Shown here piece by piece: positions 56,111 to 64,000 of a DNA stretch of 64,000 nucleotides. Positions within the stretch are counted from its first letter, which is position 1. Every line of letters starts with the position of its first letter. The notes beneath the pieces were generated by a model. That model saw only the letters and a list, made by a program, of their open reading frames with translations. It did no database searches and was not told the origin of the DNA. The DNA is from Atriophallophorus winterbourni (taxonomy: Eukaryota; Platyhelminthes; Trematoda; Plagiorchiida; Microphallidae), in the NCBI GenBank assembly GCA_013407085.1, contig JACCGJ010005783.1, positions 1 through 64,000 of the forward strand. The letters run 5' to 3'. The translations under genes and the position numbers were made by a program.

Positions 56111-56930
56111 TTATTTATTATTATTATTTATTTATCACACAAGTCTTTACAGTCGATGCGCCAACAAGTATACCATGAAGAAGTTGCATGATGAAAGAAA
56201 GTAAAAAGGGGGATTCTTTTGTCTGTTTGTTTACACATGCCGTTTTTGATCTTTTTTGTCTTTTTTGGAATAAGGGAGGGTCACTGATAAATGGGAACAC
56301 AAGCACGGCAGAATTCTCGCCACTGGTTCCTTTCTTTTGCCATGGAATCTATTTCACCCACCATTTGCTCTCAAAATTACCTTTATAGCATAAATTCATC
56401 GTGCGCTTCACCACAATTATGCCTGCAGTCCTTCAGTAATTTTTTATGTATTATTGTTTTCTCGAATCTAATAGACGCCGAACTGTCATGCGTGCTGTCA
56501 ACACTGATTTTTTGGTTGCCTTAACATGAAATTAATTTGGTAGGCTTTACGTTGCCAATTCCTTAATAGAACGCTGTCATATCTGTATCAGATTTTGCTA
56601 TATATATATATATATATATATATCAGATTTTTATGAGATTCGGTTTCGAATGCTGTTTGCGATCGCTGTGCATTTTATTCTGGTTAATTTCTCACATTTT
56701 ATAGACGTATCACTTCAGTTCGCACTGTTATTCGTGTTCAAATATGTTGGCTCTTTGTCTGGCTCCAGACATGTACTCCATGCTTATAATGATTGACTGG
56801 GCGGTTATTATAGACTGGTATTACGAACCGCCACCTGTTTCTTTTTCGATCCTAATTGTTTTATACTCTACACATTCCATCTGCTAACCATAAGTAAAGT
56901 ATTTTACATAGGGTGTCAGGCCTTTCACTA
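56111..56930. other. Unassigned spacer upstream of NSRP1
   Basis: Short simple repeats (TTA-rich at 56113-56133; AT at 56599-56623) and AT-rich sequence without a recognisable gene. Confidence 0.4.
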
Positions 56931-56934
56931 GAAT

Positions 56935-57163
56935 TCTACAATGTGCAATCGTGCAGTACTTTGTGCTGCGTGGCTAACACCGTACTAAATTGATTGGCCA
57001 CAGGTAGTGAGCTGCATGCTGAAACAGCCTGGAGTCCCACTACCATTTCTATTTCTTTTGTCATATCTGTCTAGGTCTGGGCAACCTGACAGTATCTCAG
57101 CCCACGTGCAGCCTCTGACTTTGCGGCACTTTGCCAGTCTCGGGCTTGTGCTTTCATACTTCA
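56935..57163 (-). repeat. SINE-like element
   Basis: Reverse copy of the family from GTGCTTTCATA (right) back to ATTGTAGAATTCTAG-side flank, with the CAGTACTTTGTGCTG, CTAACACCGTACTAAATTGA and GTAGTGAG.TGCATGCTG.AACA blocks. Lies about 350 bp upstream of the NSRP1 start. Confidence 0.8.
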
Positions 57164-57354
57164 TATATTATACAATGTTGTCCATGATGATGTTGATTTC
57201 TTTTTACCAAATTGGATTTGTACTCAGTGCAGTCCCAATCCTTTTCATACCATGGCACCAATAAATTTATGTATGTCCAATGCTATGGTGTTTTCTGAAA
57301 CGATAATAACGTGATATGCTAATCTGCAGACAGAAACGTGAGAATCTGCCTGCT

Positions 57355-57475
57355 ATTATATTTTCCTTATATCTTTCTTGTTACGGGACACCTGACGCTA
57401 TCCCAGCCCAGGTACAGTCTACAAGTGTGCCACGCTAACTGTATACAGCCTTTTGATTTCATACTTATATTTCAT
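57355..57475 (-). repeat. SINE-like element, degenerate
   Basis: Weaker reverse copy limited to the 5' half (ACGGGACACCTGACGCTATC and TTTCATACTTATA). It ends about 45 bp from the NSRP1 start and so may overlap its promoter. Confidence 0.5.
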
Positions 57476-57518
57476 ACGTATTTACCACACGTTTAAATCC
57501 ATTCTTTTTTCAGTTTAA

Positions 57519-60500
57519 ATGATTGAAAAGACAGGCTCGAAAGTTTACGGTCTCAGTTTTCCCACACGTAAAACCGCGGATTCAGAAAAACAACGAATCG
57601 AATCGGTTTTCTCAGTAGATGACTCGGATGAAGATAAAACTGAAGTTGAACAGTTAAAATTGGTATGAATTTGTTTTTATATTTCCCAGAAACTACCGGT
57701 ACCACAAACGAATCGCATTCAACAAGCGAAAATTCATAGAAAGGTACTGCCTCGGTTTGCAAATCTCACTCATTGTTAGACGAAATCGGATTACGAGAAA
57801 GCTTTAGAAGAAGATCCATCTGTTTTTCAATACGACGAAATTTACGATGATATTAAAAGCGAGAAGGAACGTCATGTTGATTCGCTTTTGGGAAAGAAAG
57901 AGAAACAGGTAAGCCCTTTAGTCATCTTGATCCTCGCAGTCCAAATATGTTAGTCGTTTGTTAAAAACCGCTACCGAGCGAAAACTCGAACGAGAGCTTT
58001 GTCAAGAAAGAAAGGCACAAAAAGAAATCGAAGCGGAAGCGGATCTTTATGGCGATAAAGAGTCGTTTGTCACATCGGCGTACAAGGTAATTTTGCTAAT
58101 CTGATTTTATACCCGATGTCTCTAGAGTAAATTGACAGAACTTCGTGATTTGGTCGCTAAACGTGAGGCCGAGCGTTGTATAGAGGAGCGCATGGACATC
58201 ACGACTCAAGATGGTCTCGGCGGATTCTATCGCTACATGTATGATCACGAAACGGGTAGAAGCAAACCATCTTCGACATCGGATCAGAAGGTTAGCTGTT
58301 TTGAAAACTCGCCTCTAAGTTATTTTCTTGCTTGGATTGGAATAATTGCTGGCTTATTACTGTCTTGTGTACTTTTTGTAGCGGGTTTTGCCCGTTTTTT
58401 ACATTTACAATTTGCACGCACGTCTGGAAAATAAAAATGAATTTATTAGGTCATGTGCGACTGACTCTTGTAGTCACAGGATTTGCGGTTATTAAGGGCT
58501 TCGACAATTGAACACAGATTAATTTAGGAATTGATTGCTTTCATGTCACATTATGTAGGACTGTGTGGACAACTGTGTTTATAAGTACGAGACTGGATGT
58601 CTATGTTTAGTAAACGCGGGTCTCTGTTTCATCATGTCAGGTAATGCACACAACCCTGTGGAACCCGGAAAAGTTTGAAGTGCTCTCTTTGTAGCTGATG
58701 CCTCACATTTAACTGACAACACAAACCTAATTATTGTCGCATACATCCTGTTCTTCTGTTCAACTGGTTCTAGCAAATGAATCATCATCATCATTGACAG
58801 CATTACACCGGTAACAAGTATGTATGTATTTATGAAAGCACAAGCTTGATCCTGGCAAAGTACCGCACAATCATAGCCTGCACGTGGAATAAAATACTTT
58901 CAGGTTGCCCAGGCCTAGACAGATATGAGGAAGAAAATAGAAAGCAGAACACGTTCCCATTGCTTAAATGCCATACAACCATGGCATAGTAAAAAAATTC
59001 TGAAAGATATTGGGAAGTATGGGGTCTAAAAGCAACTGAACCTATAAAAGATCAGGCACAGATACACTGGGATGAGGTGTTTACATCTCGAATCAAACAT
59101 ACGTTTAACAAAGTGTTGTAAACGAGTAGAGCAAGATCAGCGTGACAGCTTTCTTACGGCTTTCATTGTCACGCATCATAACAAGCTTTCCTCGTCACTT
59201 CACTTAACAACAAACTGGATTAATCAAACACTCGAAGAAAATGTCTACAGAAAGACGGCTATTGAACACTATTTTGAGCCATATCAATAAGGCAATAAGC
59301 GCTGCGAATTCAGATCTCTTAGGCCCCATCCTTGGAGACGTCGCACCAATCGCAGCTAGTTTAATACACCAAGCCTTCATCTGTTTAAGCCAAGTCAAAG
59401 TAAAGTTTGTGTATGTTAACTTGTTCTTCGAGGTCTACCTCACTGCCAACGATTATATTACAGATAGTTGCGTTACCAATCCGATGGTGCCTAGTACCTC
59501 CAGCGATGCTGCGCAAACAGCGATTGTCGAAGACCTACAGAGGTCTTCTTTCTTTCTCTTTTCGGTGTGCAATACACAAGGATGTGCAATCATGCAGCAT
59601 TTCTGTGCTGTGCGGCTAAATTGATTGGCCAACAGTAGTGAGTTTCGTGCTGAAACACGCTGGAGTCTCACTACCATTTCTATTCCCCCTCATATCTGTT
59701 TAGGCCTGGGCAACCTGACAGTATCGTAGCCAATGTGCAGTCTCTGACTGTACGGCACTTTGTCTGGATCAGGCTTGTGCTTTCATACCATACCGTTGTT
59801 TTTTCAATTCCAGATGGAACCTAATTTGGAAGATAGACCCAATGCAGTGTCCAAGTCATCGGAAAAAGCAGACGATAAATCAAACGTACCGACAGACGCG
59901 CCCTGTACTCAGCGCCCTTCGACCTCTCACCGTGAACCACGCAATCAGAGACCTCATCATGATGAAAAACACCGTGACCATTCACGTTCTTCAAACCATC
60001 AATCGAGATCTCGCTCCCCGGAATCGTTAAAATCAACTCATTCTCGTCACCTCTCTTCTCCACAAACTAACAAAGAAGATACCTCAAAAGCAACACACTC
60101 GGTGGAAACGAAAAGGTGGGATTCGACCTCGCACCGTGAATCACGCAATGAGAAACCTCGTCATGCTGAAAAACACCGTGACCATTCACGTTCTTCAAAC
60201 CATCAATCGAGATCTCGCTCCCCCGAATCGTTAAAATCAACTCATTCCCGCCACCTCTCGTCTCCACAAAATAACAAAGAAGATACCTCAAAAGCAACAC
60301 ACTCGGTGGACACGAAAAGGTGGTTCATTTTTTACATTAATCAAGGCAAATATTGCATTCTATTGTTTTTATTTTTGCATCTGGTTTAGCTGTATGTATT
60401 TGTGTATAGAAGCACAAGCCTGATTCTTGCAAACTGCCGCACAATCATTGACAGCACGTGAGCTAAGATACCGTCAGGTTCCTCAAGGATTGACAGATAT

Positions 60501-62969
60501 TGGAAAGAAAAATAATAATGTCATTGAGACTCCAGCGTATTTTCGTATGCAACTCACTACTCATGGCAAATCAATTTAGCACGGTGTTAGCTGCACAACA
60601 CAAAAGTACTGGTTTAGATAGTTCGTTTATTTATAGTTCCAACGAAAATATTTTTTTCTGAACTAAGTTTATCAGCCATTTGACTGCCATATTTTGACAG
60701 TGTTTACTGACGCAGTGGGGTATATTCTAGACAGGAAACCAGCGTTTGAACCACCAACAAACATGATCCAAAAACATTTTGCTCTTCTAACTTACGTTGA
60801 CGCTCCCGCTTCCCGCTAACTTCTTACATCCTCTGCGTTTCCTTGTCGTATATTAACGCATGACATCTATTTTCACCTGGACAACCGGATAATATGTGTG
60901 ATACTATGTGGCACTATGACTTATTTCAGACTTGTGACTTCATTCAACTTTTTATTATTTTAGGGCACGTTTTGCTGTACAACGACTTGTTAATATCCCA
61001 TCCATCTTAATGTGATGCTTTGTTTGATCCGTACTTTTTTAATTCTAACGCAGACTCTTCGTAGTCCGAGCCTCACTTAAATAAAACGTCCAATCGTTAT
61101 AGGCGAATCTCGTAATTACAGCGAGCGTACTCAGCGTATCTATCCCGGTTATCACGGCTGTGTCGTACCACTATGCTGCTGTGTAGCCAACACCTTTTTA
61201 AATTGATTGACCACCGGCACTGATTTGAACGCGAAACACATTTGGGTCTCGTTACCATTTTGTTTCTTATATTTCTCTAGGCCTGGGTAACGTGATGTGA
61301 AAGCACAAGCCTGATACAGGCAAAGTGCCGCACAGTCCGAGACTGCACGTGGGCTGAGATACAGTCAGGTTGCCCAGACAGACATAACAAAAATAGAAAT
61401 GTTAGTGAGACTCCAGTGTGTTTCAGCATGCAGCTCACTACCGGTGGCCAATCAATATAGCACGATGTTAGCCGTACAGCACAGAAATACGGCACTATAG
61501 CACATTCGTGCAACGTGGCAGTATCTCAGCAAACGTGCGGTCTATGACTGTTCGTAACTTTGCCTGGATCAGCTTGTGATTTTGTGCATACATACACTTC
61601 CCACCGCTCTAATTTGCCAGGTGATTTCGTACCATGTTGCTACGTTCCAGTCATCGCACGTTCTTCCAGTTATACCGACCTCGCCGAGTTGTGTTCTACC
61701 ACATGGTAGCGGATAGGGTAAGCCGTAAACGATTACGCCGGATCATTCCAGGTTAATGAGTGGCAGCTAGCGAACATTTGGCCCCCCTCATCATAACATT
61801 TCCATGTCATCGGTCCCCGCCCAGCGTTTCACGGCCACTTAAAGATTGCGTCTCGCTTCATTTCTGAGGTCAAACATTCCAACGCTAATGGCATTCACCA
61901 ACGAAACCAACAACATACGAAAAAACAATTGATCAAACACGTTTGTTACGTGCAAAACGATTGTCTATCTTATATAGACAAACCAAGTAACCAAAACAGT
62001 CCCGAAACGTGTCTGTCCCGGTTATCACTTCGATCTGAGTTGTTAATCGATTATGTGTCAACCGGTACACTTGAAGCCCTCATCACGCAGGGCTCGGTTG
62101 ACCGACATTAACGAATTGCGTATCGTTCGATTGTGGCTGGCGCTGTCTAGCTCCTCATACTTCCGAAACATTTGATCAAAGCAAAGAAATCCATCAAGCT
62201 TAACAATACATACATGTATGTATGTATGTATGAAATCACAAGTCTAATCCACGCAAAGTGCCGCACAGTCGAGGACTGCACGTAGGCTCAGATACCGTCA
62301 GGTTGCCCCGGCCTAGACAGATATCGGAAAGGGAAATAGCAATGGCAGTGAGACTCCAGTGTGTATTCGCATGCAGCTCATTACCAGTGGCAAATCTTGT
62401 TAGCACTGTGTTAGCTGTATAGCACAGAAGTGCTACACGATTGCACATCCGTACATAAGAAACTAGAAGTAGATCTGTTCAACTTCAACCAATAAATGAG
62501 ACTCAATGTCACGTGTTGTTGGTTAAAATTGTTTGGTCGATATGGATGCTGGCCAAGGTAAAGAACGACCACGAACTAGTCGTTTTTGAACGCAAAAGTT
62601 TGCTCGAACTATTTTTATTGCACCGGTGATTAGCTTCCTACGAGAATGGCTTGTCATTATCTGCTTCTTACGTATCCGATTAGGCCTGTGCGTTATCTCA
62701 TCCCTCGTGCAATGTTGTACTACCAGCTTTTGATGTTAAATGTACACCGTTCGATTTCTATCGTGTATATTATTTATGAATTTCATTATTTTCATTCTAG
62801 CGTGGACCCCGCAAAGCCTAGCTCACTTCGACAGGATCCGAATTTCATTTACGCTATGCCTCGCGCGACCACAGCGGAACAAATCGAAGAAGCGAAACAG
62901 CGTTACCTGCAGCGAAAAGCGGAAGGCATCCACGCGGTTATTGCAGAGTCTGATAGTGATGCGGAATGA
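57519..62969 (+). CDS. NSRP1: Nuclear speckle splicing regulatory protein 1-like
   Basis: Seven exons, 437 codons: 57519-57662, 57690-57743, 57780-57908, 57940-58086, 58126-58290, 59814-60319 and 62801-62969 (TGA). Every junction has GT-AG borders and compatible phase (all phase 0 except phase 2 before the last exon). The first four introns are 27, 36, 31 and 39 bp; the last two are 1523 and 2481 bp. The N-terminal half has the family's charged coiled coil: KALEEDPSVFQYDEIYDD, then SKYVSRLLKTATERKLERE, EADLYGDKESFVTSAYK and TTQDGLGGFYRYMYD. This protein acts in nuclear speckles on alternative splicing. The sixth exon is a low-complexity, Ser/Arg/His-rich region with a 68-codon tandem duplication; the C-terminus has AKQRYLQRKAEGI. 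The donor GTGGTT of exon 6 is weak, so another small exon in intron 6 cannot be ruled out. Confidence 0.9.
58780..59400 (-). mobile_element. RTE-like LINE 3' end in NSRP1 intron 5, split by SINE
   Basis: Minus strand: the polymerase end KQMKAWCIKLAAIGAT (59290-59390), then TTTGATTAATCCAGTTTGTTG, the GATGTAAACACCTCATCCCA block, and finally TTACCGGTGTAATGCTGTCA plus ATGATGATG (58785-58815). It matches 63195-63560 and 11700-12175. A plus-strand SINE-like element (58826-58945) lies inside the tail. Confidence 0.75.
58826..58945 (+). repeat. SINE-like element, 5' half, in NSRP1 intron 5
   Basis: TATGAAAGCACAAGCTTGAT to CAGGCCTAGACAGATATGAG-type sequence, then stops. Nested inside the reverse RTE 3' tail. 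Confidence 0.75.
59575..59793 (-). repeat. SINE-like element adjoining NSRP1 exon 6 acceptor
   Basis: Reverse copy from GTGTGCAATACACAAGGATG to GGCTTGTGCTTTCATACCAT. Its edge is 20 bp from the AG at 59812-59813, so the sequence between holds only the polypyrimidine tract. Confidence 0.8.
59919..60322 (+). repeat. In-frame 204-bp tandem duplication in NSRP1 exon 6
   Basis: Unit one 59919-60122, unit two 60123-60322. They differ at only a few positions (for example REPRNQRPHHDEKH versus RESRNEKPRHAEKH) and each is 68 codons, rich in Ser, Arg and His with RSRSPESLKSTHSRH. Unit two ends at the exon 6 donor, where unit one reads on into TGGGATTCG. Confidence 0.95.
60406..60613 (+). repeat. SINE-like element in NSRP1 intron 6
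   Basis: From AGAAGCACAAGCCTGATTCT to TGTTAGCTGCACAACACAAA; preceded by TGTATGTATTTGTGTATA. The 3' RTE-like tail is absent. Confidence 0.75.
61155..61580 (-). repeat. SINE-like element interrupted by another copy
   Basis: Left part 61155-61294 and right part 61512-61580 are consecutive segments of one reverse copy. A forward copy (61295-61511) separates them. Confidence 0.75.
61295..61511 (+). repeat. SINE-like element nested in a SINE-like element
   Basis: From TGAAAGCACAAGCCTGATAC to GCACTATAGCACATTCGTGC, bounded by AACGTG (61289-61294 and 61512-61517) on both sides. Confidence 0.75.
62217..62457 (+). repeat. SINE-like element in NSRP1 intron 6, with ATGT run
   Basis: Preceded by ATGTATGT repeats (62210-62231), then ATGAAATCACAAGTCTAATC through the hairpin region and GCACATCCGTACAT. 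A 3' tail is not evident. Confidence 0.75.
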
Positions 62970-63194
62970 GACTCCCGAATATTCGAACAATGATTGTACA
63001 TATTGCAATATATAATTTCGTCTACTAATAACTTACTTAACCTACTTTTAAGTTTACCGAAATCCTACGTGGCCAAGTGCGCTTTTATGTATACAACTGC
63101 ACTCTGCCTGGAATCCGTTATTCAGCTTTTTGGTGTAAAATAGACGCCGACACAAACCGCTGTAACAGAGCACCGTTTTATAAAGGTGGCCTGA

Positions 63195-63560
63195 TTCGTT
63201 CTCGGTTCAACCAGATGAAGGCCTTGACAGCTAAACCAGCTGCAATTGGGGCCATCCGTCTCCCAGGTTTGGGTCCAAGAGATCAGAATTCCCAGCGGCT
63301 TGTTGCCCTTAGTGATGTGCCTCAAAATCGTGTTCAGTGGCCGTCTTGTTGTACAGAGCTTCTTTGAGTGTTTGATTAATCCAGTTTGTTGTTATGTAAA
63401 GTGACGAGGAAAGCCGCAAGAAATTTGTTATAATGATGTCCTTCTCGTTCAGAACTTTTATGGGTTTATTCGCTGTTTAGTCCCCACTCTTCGTTTTAAT
63501 TTGTCGTGACTGTTAAACACTGGGTACTTGCTACCAGTGTAATGCTGTCCTAAATACTGG
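63195..63560 (+). mobile_element. RTE-like LINE 3' end
   Basis: FNQMKALTAKPAAIGAIRLP and QNRVQWPSCCTELL are the last polymerase residues; TTTGATTAATCCAGTTTGTTG and ACTTGCTACCAGTGTAATGC are its 3' UTR and end. Lies about 230 bp downstream of the NSRP1 stop codon. Confidence 0.82.
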
Positions 63561-64000
63561 ATGCTACTACATTGTCTGCCTGATTTTGCGTTGAAGTGCC
63601 GGATGAAGATTTAATTAAAAACGCAATTTGAGAAATGAGATTAAAACGACATCCATTTCACGTTTACTGTATGGTGCGAGCGAAATTATTTATCAAACTG
63701 CCAATTGTTAAAAGAAATAACGCTGCTTCATCTAAGCTACGATTTTGCTCACTGCTTTCTAATTCAAGTCAGCATCACATGCAGGTTTCAAATAAGTATA
63801 CCCTCGTCGAAACTTTGTTATCAAGGCTGGTGTTAGGATTCATCAGTTTTTATAATATATCCTCAAACTCATTTTGTGCAATCGTTTAGAGGCGTAAGTC
63901 ACTGACGTAATTTGCGAGCTTTATTTAGTCAATTAAATGCGCTCGATTGGTTGACGCTGAATAATGCGCTCAAAGTAACTCTGGTGTGACCCTTGGCAAC
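63561..64000. other. Unassigned right end of the window
   Basis: One chance frame (63635-63889) without family resemblance. Nothing else recognised. Confidence 0.35.

Noticed and set aside
58291..58434. Read-through end of NSRP1 exon 5 giving a membrane-like tail
   Set aside because: The hydrophobic residues come from translating intron 5 past a good GTTAGC donor; the exon 6 continuation fits the family and phase.
59241..59624. Plus-strand frame of 127 codons in NSRP1 intron 5
   Set aside because: It spans a reverse RTE-like LINE end and a reverse SINE-like element; antisense coincidence.
62210..62231. ATGT run as a CRISPR-like or regulatory repeat
   Set aside because: Simple tetranucleotide microsatellite at the start of a SINE-like copy; no spacers or unit structure.
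62646..62800. ATG-started frame before NSRP1 exon 7
   Set aside because: Upstream of a clear TTCATTCTAG acceptor in phase with exon 6; it is intron sequence in the same frame.

Overview
This is a repeat-rich, AT-rich animal nuclear window that reads as a digenean trematode, most likely of the schistosome lineage. Four things support this. A conserved gene (NSRP1-like) has 5' introns of only 27-39 bp and 3' introns above 1.5 kb, the schistosome pattern. There is a tandem pair of secreted 12-cysteine proteins of UPF0506 type. Two repeat copies carry a hammerhead-ribozyme motif. The mobile elements are the usual trematode set: CR1-like and RTE-like LINEs, CsRn1-like Ty3/gypsy elements and a Penelope-like fragment. 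Nothing looks bacterial or viral, and I saw no CRISPR array, operon or rRNA/tRNA gene.

Layout. 1-4.0 kb: a decayed Ty3/gypsy element on the minus strand, with both LTRs (the left one cut by the window edge). 4.1-9.8 kb: two tandem minus-strand UPF0506-like genes, each a signal-peptide exon plus a 185-nt cysteine-rich exon; hammerhead-bearing repeats lie in the intron of the first and a LINE in the intron of the second. 9.8-16.4 kb: mostly gene-free, with an RTE 3' end (11.4-12.2 kb) and a G+C-rich block of unknown nature (13.5-14.6 kb). 16.4-22.7 kb: a complete six-exon ARL3 small-GTPase gene on the minus strand, 181 codons, with an RTE-like LINE inside its 5.5-kb intron. 23.3-56.1 kb: a retroelement graveyard holding a rearranged CR1 fragment, Penelope-like GIY-YIG remnant, intact-core hammerhead motif, several CR1-like LINEs (one with an open 591-codon reverse-transcriptase frame at 45.2-47.0 kb), RTE-like LINEs and two more gypsy remnants. 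56.9-63 kb: a seven-exon NSRP1 (nuclear speckle splicing regulator) gene on the plus strand, 437 codons, with a 68-codon tandem duplication and SINE-like elements in its large introns. 63.2-63.6 kb: another RTE 3' end.

The host genes are functionally unrelated: a ciliary-trafficking GTPase (ARL3), a splicing regulator (NSRP1) and two small secreted cysteine-rich proteins. The most informative non-gene signals are the hammerhead motifs, a dispersed SINE-like family whose 3' end matches the RTE 3' tail, and insertion scars with readable target-site duplications. Exon models were built by eye from splice sites, reading phase and family knowledge; no search or alignment program was run.
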